Position numbers and translations under genes: made by a program. The notes under the pieces are model-generated. The model saw only the letters and a list, made by a program, of their open reading frames with translations. It did no database searches and was not told the DNA's origin. A stretch of 64,000 nt of DNA. Source: CAWKGV01 sp963849305 (GTDB lineage: Bacteria; Pseudomonadota; Alphaproteobacteria; Acetobacterales; Acetobacteraceae). Positions 17,033-24,824 of this stretch are shown here, in pieces (positions within the stretch are counted from its first letter, which is position 1; every line of letters begins with the position of its first letter). The DNA lies in the NCBI GenBank assembly GCA_963849305.1, contig CAWKGV010000006.1:1-64000 (forward strand), in the 5' to 3' direction.

Positions 17033-18220
17033 ATGCGCGATACGGGCGAGTTCCTGTTCACCTCCGAATCAGTGTCGGAAGGGCACCCGGACAAGGTCGC
17101 CGACCGGCTCAGCGACACGGTTCTCGACGCCTACCTCGCCGCCGACCCTTACGCGCGCGTGGCATGCGAGACGCTGGTGACCACAAATCGGGTGGTGCTG
17201 GCCGGCGAGACCCGGGGGCCCGAAGCGATCACGCCTGACTATCTGTGCCACTTGGCGCGGCTGGCGATCCAGGACATCGGCTACGACCAGCGCGGCTTTG
17301 GCTGGAAGGCAGCCAAAATCGAGGTGCTGCTGCATTCGCAGTCCTCCGACATCGCTCAAGGCGTGGATGCGATCGGCAACAAGGACGAGGGCGCCGGCGA
17401 CCAGGGCATCATGTTCGGCTACGCCTGCCGCGAGACCGAGGCGCTGATGCCGGCGCCGCTTTATTACGCGCACCTGATCCTGCGCCGGATCAGCGAATTG
17501 CGGCGCGACCGCGACCGCGCTGTGGCAGGCCTGCTGCCGGACGCCAAGAGCCAGATCACGTTGCGCTACGTGGACGGCCGCCCGGTGGGGGCAGCCAGCG
17601 TCGTGGTCTCCACGCAGCACGAGGAGGCGCTGGATCAGGATAAGGTGAAGCGCATCCTGTGGCCGATCGTGGAGGCGGCGCTGCCGCGCGGCTGGATGCC
17701 GGCCGAGCGCGAGGTCTACATCAATCCGACCGGCAAGTTCGTGATCGGCGGCCCGGACGGCGATTGCGGCCTCACGGGTCGCAAGATCATCGTCGACACT
17801 TATGGCGGCGCGGCCCCCCATGGCGGCGGCGCGTTCAGCGGCAAAGACCCGACCAAGGTGGATCGCTCGGGCGCCTATGCCTGCCGGTACCTGGCCAAGA
17901 ATGTGGTGGCCGCGGGCCTGGCCGACCGCTGCGTAATCCAGATCAGCTACGCGATCGGCGTTTCCCACCCGCTGTCGGTCTATGTCGATTTGCAGGGGAC
18001 CGGGCACGACGTCGACGAGGCGCGGCTGGAGCACACGCTGCGCCAGGTTATGGACCTTTCGCCGCGCGGCATCCGCGAACATCTGCACCTCAATCGGCCG
18101 ATCTATGCGCCGACCTCGGCATACGGCCATTTCGGCCGCGACCCGGATTCGGAGAGGGGCACGTTCTCGTGGGAGAAGACCGACCTGGTCCCGGCGCTCA
18201 GGTCGGCGTTCGGCCGCTAA
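17033..18220 (+). CDS. metK: S-adenosylmethionine synthetase
   Basis: MetK makes SAM from methionine and ATP. ATG 17033 follows AAGAGGATC; upstream codons in frame are not MetK-like. Signatures are FTSESVSEGHPDKVADR at the N-terminus, GAGDQGIMFGYACRET (the methionine/ATP loop), and GGGAFSGKDPTKVDRSGAY. Length 395 is typical and the frame is intact. The 149-bp leader after dapB is GC-rich with short hairpins (for example CCGCC-AAA-GGCGG) and two TTGACN hexamers at about 16919 and 16930, but I could not match it to a known SAM riboswitch. The 3' end overlaps the probable trmB start. Confidence 0.96.
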   Translation: MRDTGEFLFTSESVSEGHPDKVADRLSDTVLDAYLAADPYARVACETLVTTNRVVLAGETRGPEAITPDYLCHLARLAIQDIGYDQRGFGWKAAKIEVLLHSQSSDIAQGVDAIGNKDEGAGDQGIMFGYACRETEALMPAPLYYAHLILRRISELRRDRDRAVAGLLPDAKSQITLRYVDGRPVGAASVVVSTQHEEALDQDKVKRILWPIVEAALPRGWMPAEREVYINPTGKFVIGGPDGDCGLTGRKIIVDTYGGAAPHGGGAFSGKDPTKVDRSGAYACRYLAKNVVAAGLADRCVIQISYAIGVSHPLSVYVDLQGTGHDVDEARLEHTLRQVMDLSPRGIREHLHLNRPIYAPTSAYGHFGRDPDSERGTFSWEKTDLVPALRSAFGR

Positions 18221-18903
18221 AGGCGCCCCCCGCGCGTCTTTACGGCCGAGGCCGGGGCCATGGCCTCGGACCCCGACAGCGCGTCCTGCTTGCCGAGACG
18301 CTGCCCAGGATCGCGTTCCGGGCGGAGCAGGCAGCGGACCCGATCGCAGCCTTCGCGCCAGACTGTCGCGTGCTCTGGTTGGAGGTCGGCTTCGGCGGCG
18401 GCGAGCACGCGCTGGCGCAGAGCGCCGCGCATCCGACGACGGGGCTGATCGCCTGCGAGGTGTTCGAGAACGGCATCTGCTCCCTGCTCTCCCGTCTGGT
18501 CCCGCAGGGCGGCGAGTCGGAAGCCCCGCTGCCCGGCAATTTGCGCGTTTGGGCGGGGGATGCGCGGGTGCTGCTGGGCCTTTTGCCTGATTGTAGTCTC
18601 GACCGACTGTTCCTGCTGTTCCCGGACCCTTGGCCCAAGGCGCGGCACGCCAAGCGGCGCTTCGTCCATCCGGGACTGCTGCCCGTGGTGGCGCGGGTGC
18701 TGCAGCGCGGCGCCGAGTGGCGGACGGCGAGCGACGATCCGAGCTATCAGCGCTGGATCGGTGAGGTCATGGCGACCCAGGACCTGTTCGAAGCGCCGCC
18801 GCCGCTGGCCATACGTCCAGACGACTGGCCGCCGACCCGCTATGAGGCGAAGGCGCTGCGGGAGGGTCGGGCGCCGCTCTATTGGGCCTTCACCCGCCGT
18901 TAG
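18169..18903 (+). CDS. trmB: tRNA (guanine46-N7)-methyltransferase
   Basis: TrmB uses SAM to methylate G46 in the tRNA variable loop. Seen here: RLYGRGRGHGLGPRQ, the SAM-binding LEVGFGGGEHAL, and the catalytic FPDPWPKARHAKRRFVHP. The C-terminal RYEAKALREGRAPLYW is also typical. There is no ATG near the expected start. GTG 18169, inside the last codons of metK and preceded by GGAGAGGGG, is the best candidate and implies a 52-bp overlap; the family-like part begins near 18220. Pairing metK with a SAM-dependent methyltransferase suggests co-transcription. The start is uncertain; the function is not. Confidence 0.9.
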   Translation: MGEDRPGPGAQVGVRPLKAPPARLYGRGRGHGLGPRQRVLLAETLPRIAFRAEQAADPIAAFAPDCRVLWLEVGFGGGEHALAQSAAHPTTGLIACEVFENGICSLLSRLVPQGGESEAPLPGNLRVWAGDARVLLGLLPDCSLDRLFLLFPDPWPKARHAKRRFVHPGLLPVVARVLQRGAEWRTASDDPSYQRWIGEVMATQDLFEAPPPLAIRPDDWPPTRYEAKALREGRAPLYWAFTRR

Positions 18904-18943
18904 AACCGGTTCAGGCAGCCAAGACCAGCCCCAGTTTCGTGTC

Positions 18944-19885
18944 TCACCACGTTCCCGTGGCTTCGGTGCTCGGTGCGTAGCCCGGCAACCACCACCGCAT
19001 CGGCAAGGCGGCGTGGTGGCGCCAGCCGGAAGCGACGTGGAGCCGCCATAATCGCTCGGCGCCACGGAACCGGGATACCTCCTCGCCGTCCCAGACGGTC
19101 TCTACCGCCCCCGCGAGGTGCAGCAACTCGCCGGTCACGAAATCCGGGAACAGCAAAGCGGCCCTGGGGTTCACGGCGAAGTTGCCGAGCGTATTGAAGT
19201 AGCGGTTGCCGGCGAAGTCCGGGACCGTGAGCATGTCGCCATCCACCCGGATGAAACCAGCACGGCCGCCGCGGTGCGAGATGTCCACGCCCGCTCCGGC
19301 GCTCGATGCGACGAAGAACGTGTCGGTCCGCCTGATCAGCGCGCGCGCCGAGCCGTCGATACCGCCCAACTGCTCGAACCCCGGCACCCCGGGCGCCGTT
19401 GCGGGCGTCGTCGCCTCGATCTCGCGCGCCTGGATGTACTGCGAGCAATTGCCGAAGCTCTGGTCGACCGCGATCGCGAAACCCGCCCGGTCCACGAAGG
19501 CGATACGGCCGTTGGCCCGGTTGCGCCGCCGCGTCGCCAGATCGATGCCGAGCACCCCGATTGGCGCTTCCGCCGCGATCAGCGGCGCCACCGGATCGGC
19601 CGGATCGGGCAGCGCCGAAACCCGCAATTGGCGCGGATCGGGGCTCGCCACAAATCCCGGCGGCCCGGTCAAGATCGTCGCCGCCGGCCATCCGTCCAAG
19701 CCGTTCAGCGCGATCGGCAGGAACGGCAGCAGCGCGAAGAACGATCTGTGCTGGTCGGGCATGAAGTCACGGATCGCGCGCGCGCCCCGCTGGTCCATCC
19801 GCTCGCGCACGCCGACCCTGGCCTGAACCGCCTGTTCTCCGGCGTGAAACGGACTTGGCGCGAGGTCCGCTCGTGCTCCGTTCAT
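18944..19885 (-). CDS. FMN-binding split-barrel (pyridoxamine oxidase-like) protein
   Basis: A 313-residue protein of the pyridoxamine 5'-phosphate oxidase-like flavin family. Visible segments are PFHAGEQAVQARVGVRERM, MPDQHRSFFALLPFLPIAL, WPAATILTGPPGF, and later DTFFVASS ... DISHRGGRAGFIRV and FAGNRYFNTLGNFAVNPRAALLFPDF, the flavin-binding core. It is about twice the length of PNPOx, which suits the long two-barrel subgroup. It is divergent from a LysR regulator whose start lies 98 bp away, a common arrangement for regulator and target. The physiological substrate is unknown. Confidence 0.85.
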   Translation of the reverse strand: MNGARADLAPSPFHAGEQAVQARVGVRERMDQRGARAIRDFMPDQHRSFFALLPFLPIALNGLDGWPAATILTGPPGFVASPDPRQLRVSALPDPADPVAPLIAAEAPIGVLGIDLATRRRNRANGRIAFVDRAGFAIAVDQSFGNCSQYIQAREIEATTPATAPGVPGFEQLGGIDGSARALIRRTDTFFVASSAGAGVDISHRGGRAGFIRVDGDMLTVPDFAGNRYFNTLGNFAVNPRAALLFPDFVTGELLHLAGAVETVWDGEEVSRFRGAERLWRLHVASGWRHHAALPMRWWLPGYAPSTEATGTW

Positions 19886-19983
19886 GGCTCGGCCTCCGTT
19901 CCGCTCGCCGGCAGATGGCTCTTGCGCGGTCCGGCAGCTATCGTCGCAGGCTGGAAGGCAGCCTTGTCTTTCGGGGAATAATA

Positions 19984-20889
19984 ATGGACCGACTGGACGA
20001 GCTGTCCCTGTTCGTCGCCATCGTGGACCAGGGCAGCCTAGCCAGCGCTGGCCGGCGGCTCCGGCGGTCGCCGCCCGTGGTGACGCGGGCCTTGGCGTCG
20101 CTTGAAGCGCGGGTCGGCACGCGTCTCTTGCAGCGGAGCACCCGCCGCGTCGCGCCGACCGATGCCGGGCGGGCGCTCGCCGAACGCGCGCGGCGGCTGC
20201 TGGCCGAGTTCGATGAAACCATGCGCGCCAGCGGCCAGGAGAGCGCCGCCGTCGGCGGCATGCTTCGACTGTCCGCCCCGTTGGTATTCGGGCGCCTGCA
20301 CATTATGCCCCTGGTGTCGGAGTTCCTGGACGCGCATCCGGCCGTGCAGGTCGCGCTCACGCTGTCGGACCGCTATCTCGATCTGATCGAGGAGGGGCTT
20401 GACCTGGCGCTGCGCATCGGCCGGCTGCCCGATTCCGGGCTGGTGGCCCGGCGGGTGGGCCAGGTGCGGCGCGTCCTGGTCGCAAGTCCGGCCTATTTGG
20501 GCAAGCGCGGAACCCCGCGTACGCCCGCCGACCTCGCGGACCACGACCTCATCTATACCGCCGCACGGCCCGGCCCGGTCGAGTGGCGCTTCCGCCAAGC
20601 CGGGCGCGAGCACGCCCTCCGGCTGGTGCCGCGGCTTTCGGTGAACCAGATCGATGCTGCCCTGTTCGCCGCCCGGGAAGGTCGGGGCGTCGCGTCCGCG
20701 CTCTCCTACCAAGTCGCCGACGACCTCGCTTCCGGCCAGCTAGCCCGGTTGCTTGCCGGGTACGAGTTGCCGTCCCTGGCGGTCCAGCTCGTGGTGCCAA
20801 GCACGCGCCATTTGCCGGCCCGGGTTCGCCTGTTCCTCGATCATGCGAGCCGCGGCCTCTCCCGGCTGCCGGCCCTTCGGGAGCCGTGA
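19984..20889 (+). CDS. LysR-family transcriptional regulator
   Basis: MDRLDELSLFVAIVDQGSLA starts an N-terminal winged helix-turn-helix (recognition helix around RLRRSPPVVTRALASLEARV). The periplasmic-binding-like effector domain follows (GMLRLSAPLVFGRLHIMPLV ... GLDLALRIGRLPDSGLVARR). Length 301 is standard. ATG 19984 was chosen because the LysR N-terminus begins exactly there; upstream codons are not family-like. It is divergent from the flavoprotein gene and probably controls it from the shared 98-bp region. It converges with a transporter gene five bases away. Confidence 0.92.
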   Translation: MDRLDELSLFVAIVDQGSLASAGRRLRRSPPVVTRALASLEARVGTRLLQRSTRRVAPTDAGRALAERARRLLAEFDETMRASGQESAAVGGMLRLSAPLVFGRLHIMPLVSEFLDAHPAVQVALTLSDRYLDLIEEGLDLALRIGRLPDSGLVARRVGQVRRVLVASPAYLGKRGTPRTPADLADHDLIYTAARPGPVEWRFRQAGREHALRLVPRLSVNQIDAALFAAREGRGVASALSYQVADDLASGQLARLLAGYELPSLAVQLVVPSTRHLPARVRLFLDHASRGLSRLPALREP

Positions 20890-20894
20890 CCGGC

Positions 20895-22070
20895 TCACCA
20901 AGACCATCGCCAAGCCGCTCCGGCCAAGCCGAGCGACAGCACGCCGACAATGGCGGCGAAGGCGGCAACCGCCGGGAACAGTCCCACGGCTTGGGCGCCG
21001 AAGCCGACCCCGAGCGCCGGGAGCGCGACGCCAACGTAGGTGACGACAAAGAAGCTGGAGCTGACCTCTCCTCGCTGCTCGTCCGGAGCGATCCGGTTCA
21101 GGAACGCCAGGCTCCCGAGGTATGCCAGGCCCTGCCCAGCCCCGGCCAAAACCGTGCCGGCGAACAGCAGCCACGCCGCGTCGAGCGACACGGCGAGCAC
21201 GATCCCGGCCAGGCCCGCGGGCAGCAGCGTCAACCCGGTCACGACGGCGGCGCGGAACGGCAGGCGCCTCAGCTTCGCCTGCGCGAGCGCCGAGCACCCG
21301 AGCATCAGGAAGACCACGCTCCCGCCCACGGCCAGGTTGCCGAGATGCAGCAACGCCGCGACGTAGCTCGGCGCCAAGGTCAGGAACAGCGCGGTGGCCG
21401 CCCACACCGTGAACGAGACCAGGGAGGCAAACGCGAACGCGCCGCGAATGGCGCGCGGAACCTTCGGGCGGCTTAGCCGGAAACTCAATGTCCCGCGTGT
21501 GGCGACAGTCTCGGTCATGCGGACGAGGCCGAAGACCGGACTTAGCAGCACGAGGTAGGCGACATAGGGCAACGCCAACGGCCACGGAGCATATTGCGCT
21601 AGTATGCCGCCGAAGACCGGGCCAAGGGCCGCGCCGCCGACGTTGGCGAGCGAGGCGACCAGGGCGGCCCGCGCGGTGTCCCGCGCGGGCTCCAGTTCGG
21701 CCAGCGCGGCGGTGGCCGTGCCGGTCGTGACACCGGTGGAGATGCCTTGCAGCGCGCGGGCGGCGAACAACCCGCCTAAGCCGTGGGCTGAAGAGAAAAC
21801 CACGGCGCCGCAGGCCGCAAGGCAGAAGCCCACGAGCAGGACCGGGCGCCTGCCGACCTGGTCGGAGATGCGGCCACAGATCAGCAGGGACGGCAGCAGC
21901 GCGAACACATAGACGGCGAAGACCAGCGTCAGCATCCCCGAGGAGAAGTGCAGCTCCTGCTGATAGACGCGATAGAGCGGGGTCGGGATGGTGGTGCCGA
22001 CGAACAGCATCAGCAGCGCGTAGGCGAGCAGCCAGAAGCCCCGGCGTTTGTTGCCAGCCTGTTGGGTCAT
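20895..22070 (-). CDS. Major facilitator superfamily transporter
   Basis: The 391-residue protein starts MTQQAGNKRRGFWLLAYALL and has twelve hydrophobic segments. The conserved loop-2 motif is GRISDQVGRRPVLLVG, and RALQGISTGVTTGTATAAL matches the fifth-helix pattern of drug-type MFS exporters. The second half has LAYLGSLAFLNRIAPDEQRGEVSSSFFVVTYVG. The family moves small molecules by proton exchange, often as efflux. A longer frame extends 55 codons upstream but is not MFS-like. The substrate is unknown. Confidence 0.88.
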   Translation of the reverse strand: MTQQAGNKRRGFWLLAYALLMLFVGTTIPTPLYRVYQQELHFSSGMLTLVFAVYVFALLPSLLICGRISDQVGRRPVLLVGFCLAACGAVVFSSAHGLGGLFAARALQGISTGVTTGTATAALAELEPARDTARAALVASLANVGGAALGPVFGGILAQYAPWPLALPYVAYLVLLSPVFGLVRMTETVATRGTLSFRLSRPKVPRAIRGAFAFASLVSFTVWAATALFLTLAPSYVAALLHLGNLAVGGSVVFLMLGCSALAQAKLRRLPFRAAVVTGLTLLPAGLAGIVLAVSLDAAWLLFAGTVLAGAGQGLAYLGSLAFLNRIAPDEQRGEVSSSFFVVTYVGVALPALGVGFGAQAVGLFPAVAAFAAIVGVLSLGLAGAAWRWSW

Positions 22071-22226
22071 CGTGAGGGCCTCGTCGGTTGCTTGTTTCCG
22101 GCAGAAATGGGGCGACTGGCGGCACGCGGCCTGAGGGAATGCTTCGGCGTCGGCCGAATCGTTTTTGCGCCCGAGCTCGGCCGCCGGCGCTTTTGGCGGC
22201 GCGCTGGAGCCTGCTACAACGCGGCC

Positions 22227-23117
22227 ATGCCGCATCTCGCCTCCATGACCGGCTTCGCCCGTTCCGAGGGTGGTGCCGATGCCGTTGCCTGGGTTTGGGA
22301 GTTGCGCAGCGTCAATGGGCGCGGGCTCGACCTGCGGTTCCGGCTGCCGCCGGGGTTCGACCCGCTCGAACCCGGCTTGCGCGAGCTTGCTGGGCGCGTG
22401 CTGAAACGCGGCAACATCAGCGCGACGCTCACCCTGCGGCGCGACGAACAGGCGCGCTTGCAGCCTGACCTGGCGGCGCTCGATCAGGCGTTGGCGCTAG
22501 CGATGGCGCTCCATGCCCGTATCCCCGGCAGCCCAGTGCCGCGGGCGGAGGCCCTGCTGGCACTGCCGGGCGTGCTGCGCCCCGCCTCGGCCGAGCAGGA
22601 CGAAGCCGGCTTCGAGACCCTGACCGCCTCGGTCGGGGCCGGGTTCGAGCGAGCACTGTCCGAACTGGTGGCCGCCCGGCACGCTGAAGGCGCCAGGCTC
22701 GCCGACAAGCTTGGCGCGCTCATCGGCGAAATCGCCGCGCTGCGCGAACAGGCCGAGGCAGAGGCCGCCGATCAACCGGCGATCCGGCAAGCGCGCCTCC
22801 TCGCGTCGGTGCAGGCGCTGCTGCGTGACAGTCCGGGGCTGCCCGAGGAACGGATCGCCCAGGAAGTGGCATTGCTCGCCGCCCGCTCGGACGTGCGCGA
22901 GGAGCTTGAGCGGCTTGCGAGCCACGTCGAGGCGGCACGCGCGCTGCTGGCCGAGCGGGCGCCGGTCGGCCGGCGCTTCGATTTCCTGGTGCAGGAGTTC
23001 AACCGCGAGGCCAATACCGTGTGCAGCAAATCGGCCTCGGTGGCGCTAACCGCCACCGGGCTTCGGCTCAAGGCGACGATCGAGCAGATGCGCGAGCAGG
23101 TGCAGAACATCGAATGA
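22227..23117 (+). CDS. yicC: YicC family endoribonuclease
   Basis: MPHLASMTGFARSEG is the diagnostic YicC start, followed by ELRSVNGRGLDLRFRLP, a helical middle, and the C-terminal DFLVQEFNREANTVCSKSAS motif of the DUF1732 region with the conserved Glu and Asn. YicC/YloC proteins are endoribonucleases linked to stationary-phase survival and RNA turnover. Length 296 is normal. Its stop overlaps the gmk start (ATGA), and yicC-gmk is a widely conserved gene pair, so both are probably made from one mRNA. Confidence 0.92.
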   Translation: MPHLASMTGFARSEGGADAVAWVWELRSVNGRGLDLRFRLPPGFDPLEPGLRELAGRVLKRGNISATLTLRRDEQARLQPDLAALDQALALAMALHARIPGSPVPRAEALLALPGVLRPASAEQDEAGFETLTASVGAGFERALSELVAARHAEGARLADKLGALIGEIAALREQAEAEAADQPAIRQARLLASVQALLRDSPGLPEERIAQEVALLAARSDVREELERLASHVEAARALLAERAPVGRRFDFLVQEFNREANTVCSKSASVALTATGLRLKATIEQMREQVQNIE

Positions 23118-23758
23118 GCGCGATCGCGCGACGCGGGATCTGCCTGGTGCTGGCCGCGCCTTCGGGGGCAGGCAAGAGTTCGGTGGCCCGATCGTTGCTC
23201 GCGCTAGAACCGGGGCTCGTCCAATCGGTCAGCGTCACCACGCGCTCCCCCCGGCTGGGCGAGCGCGACGGCGTGGATTACCATTTCCGCACCCAGGCCG
23301 AGTTCGACGCATTGCTGGCCGCGGGGGCATTCCTGGAGTGGGCGCGCGTGCTGGGCCGGGACTGCTACGGCACGCTCAGGGCGCCCGTCCAGGCCGCGCT
23401 CGCCGACGGACGGGATGTGATCTTCGATGTCGACTGGCAGGGTCACCGCAGCCTGCGAACCGCGTTGCCCGCCGATGTCGTGGGCGTGTTCCTGCTCCCG
23501 CCCTCGCTGGCCGCGTTGCACGATCGCTTGCACGCGCGTGGCGGCGATGATCGGGCCGAGATCGCTCGCCGCATGGCTCAGGTCCGCGAGGAGATCAGCC
23601 ACTGCGCCGAGTTCGACCATGCGGTCATCAACGAGGAGTTCGATCGGACCGTGGCCGCGGTGCGTGCGGTCCTGCACGCGGCACGGATGGCCACGCGCCG
23701 GTTGACGGGGCTACGCGAGTTCGTCTCCGCGCTCGGAGGGGTCGATCAGACACAATGA
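23114..23758 (+). CDS. gmk: Guanylate kinase
   Basis: Gmk phosphorylates GMP to GDP with ATP. It has the P-loop APSGAGKSSVAR near residue 17, SVSVTTRSPRLGERDGVDYHF (GMP-binding region), FLEWARVLGRDCYGT, and DVIFDVDWQGHRSLR. Length 214 is normal and the frame intact. The ATG overlaps the yicC stop. It ends five bases from the convergent nucleotidyltransferase-like gene. Confidence 0.95.
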   Translation: MSAIARRGICLVLAAPSGAGKSSVARSLLALEPGLVQSVSVTTRSPRLGERDGVDYHFRTQAEFDALLAAGAFLEWARVLGRDCYGTLRAPVQAALADGRDVIFDVDWQGHRSLRTALPADVVGVFLLPPSLAALHDRLHARGGDDRAEIARRMAQVREEISHCAEFDHAVINEEFDRTVAAVRAVLHAARMATRRLTGLREFVSALGGVDQTQ

Positions 23759-23762
23759 TCGA

Positions 23763-24368
23763 TCATTCCAAAGGATGGCTGGTATCGCGCTGATCCCCGT
23801 CCCACGGCACGATTGTCAGCGATGGCCAGATGCGGAGCCAGCGCGCCGCCTTGGCCTCGTACACCCCCCGGCCCGCGAGCCGCTTGTTGGGCCGGACCAC
23901 CATCGCGAACAGGTCCGCGAGGCCGTACGGGGCGCAGAGTGCGAACCGGCCGGCAGGGCACGCGACGCCAATCGAGATCGCTGTCGCATGGTATGAAGCG
24001 ATCGCTTCGGCCGAGGAACGGAACTGCCTGATCTCCCTGCCGAAGCGCCGCCCGTACCACAGATGCACGCGAGCCTGGTTCTTCACGTCCAGCTTCAACG
24101 GACTCTCGCGAAACAAGCCACGTAGGCGGCACTCCTGCGCGGTTTCCGCCTCGGCCGACAGATCGGTGGGGTCATGATACGCGATGTCCAGGTCGCGGAT
24201 GCCGGCCTCGGCTGCCCGGCCATCGAGCAGGTTCCACACGCTCTGGGCAACGCAGCCCGCCACCAGCCAGCAATCGGGCAGGCGGATCGCATCGAAGCGA
24301 TCGAGGAAGGCGCGAACCGGTGGGCTCAGGCGCAGGCACGCCTCCAGCCTGTCTTGGCCGGCGATCAG
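23763..24368 (-). CDS. Nucleotidyltransferase-fold family protein (DUF925-like)
   Basis: About 201 residues. It shows LPDCWLVAGCVAQSVWNLLDG, then IRDLDIAYHDPTDLSAEAE (a GS-x-D-x-D-type acidic motif region), KNQARVHLWYGRRFG and the C-terminal FAMVVRPNKRLAGRGVYEAKAARW. This is the nucleotidyltransferase-like family related to antitoxin and minimal NTases; enzymatic activity of this subgroup is not established. No ATG or GTG is available near the expected start. CTG 24368, which overlaps the upstream Uma2 stop, is the likeliest. The preceding Uma2 gene is broken. Confidence 0.75.
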   Translation of the reverse strand: MIAGQDRLEACLRLSPPVRAFLDRFDAIRLPDCWLVAGCVAQSVWNLLDGRAAEAGIRDLDIAYHDPTDLSAEAETAQECRLRGLFRESPLKLDVKNQARVHLWYGRRFGREIRQFRSSAEAIASYHATAISIGVACPAGRFALCAPYGLADLFAMVVRPNKRLAGRGVYEAKAARWLRIWPSLTIVPWDGDQRDTSHPLE

Positions 24369-24776
24369 TCGTAGATGTCCTCGAAGCGGATCGAAATGCC
24401 GGGAGGATCGAGCCCGACTTCGCCCGAGGTCAGCGTGGTCGGCGTCGGGCGGGCATCCGCGCCCCGGCTGTAAAGCATCACCTCGCGCCGGTCCGCCCGC
24501 ACCAGGAGGTAATGCCGGATCGACGGCACGCGGAAATAATCGCCGAGTTCCGGCTCGTAGTCGGTGTCCGCGTCGATCTCCACCGTCATGCCGTCTGGCA
24601 CCGCGATGCAGCCGTGGGCGCCACCCGCGAGGGCTGCGCGAAACGCGAACAGGATGTTGGTTTTGATGCGCGCGTGCCCCCATCGCTCGGGCGCCATGGC
24701 CACGACTTCGCCTCGCACGCGCTCCGACCGGCCGCCCGCCTCCTCGGCCCAGCGGTACCACTGCTCTCGGGCTCAT
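24365..24776 (-). pseudogene. Uma2-family nuclease, frameshifted and internally deleted
   Basis: From ATG 24776 the gene reads MSP and, after one extra base, EQWYRWAEEAGGRSERVRGE, the Uma2 (DUF820, restriction-endonuclease-like) N-terminus, then VAMAPERWGHARIKTNI and PDGMTVEIDADTDYEP. Normally the next 35 or so residues hold the core with the PD and EVLSPST motifs. Here the sequence jumps straight from DTDYEP to LGDYFRVPSIRHYLLV, joining the two sides of that region in frame. The C-terminus (LTSGEVGLDPPGISIRFEDIY) is intact. The catalytic centre is therefore gone. Confidence 0.7.
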
Positions 24777-24824
24777 CCGAAGCGGTTTCAGTGCCGCCCG
24801 ACGCGAAGCTTCCATCGCAAACCT

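Noticed and set aside
17069..18130. Long minus-strand frame opposite metK
   Set aside because: Low-complexity His/Arg/Ala-rich translation typical of antisense shadows; metK is perfectly conserved on the other strand.
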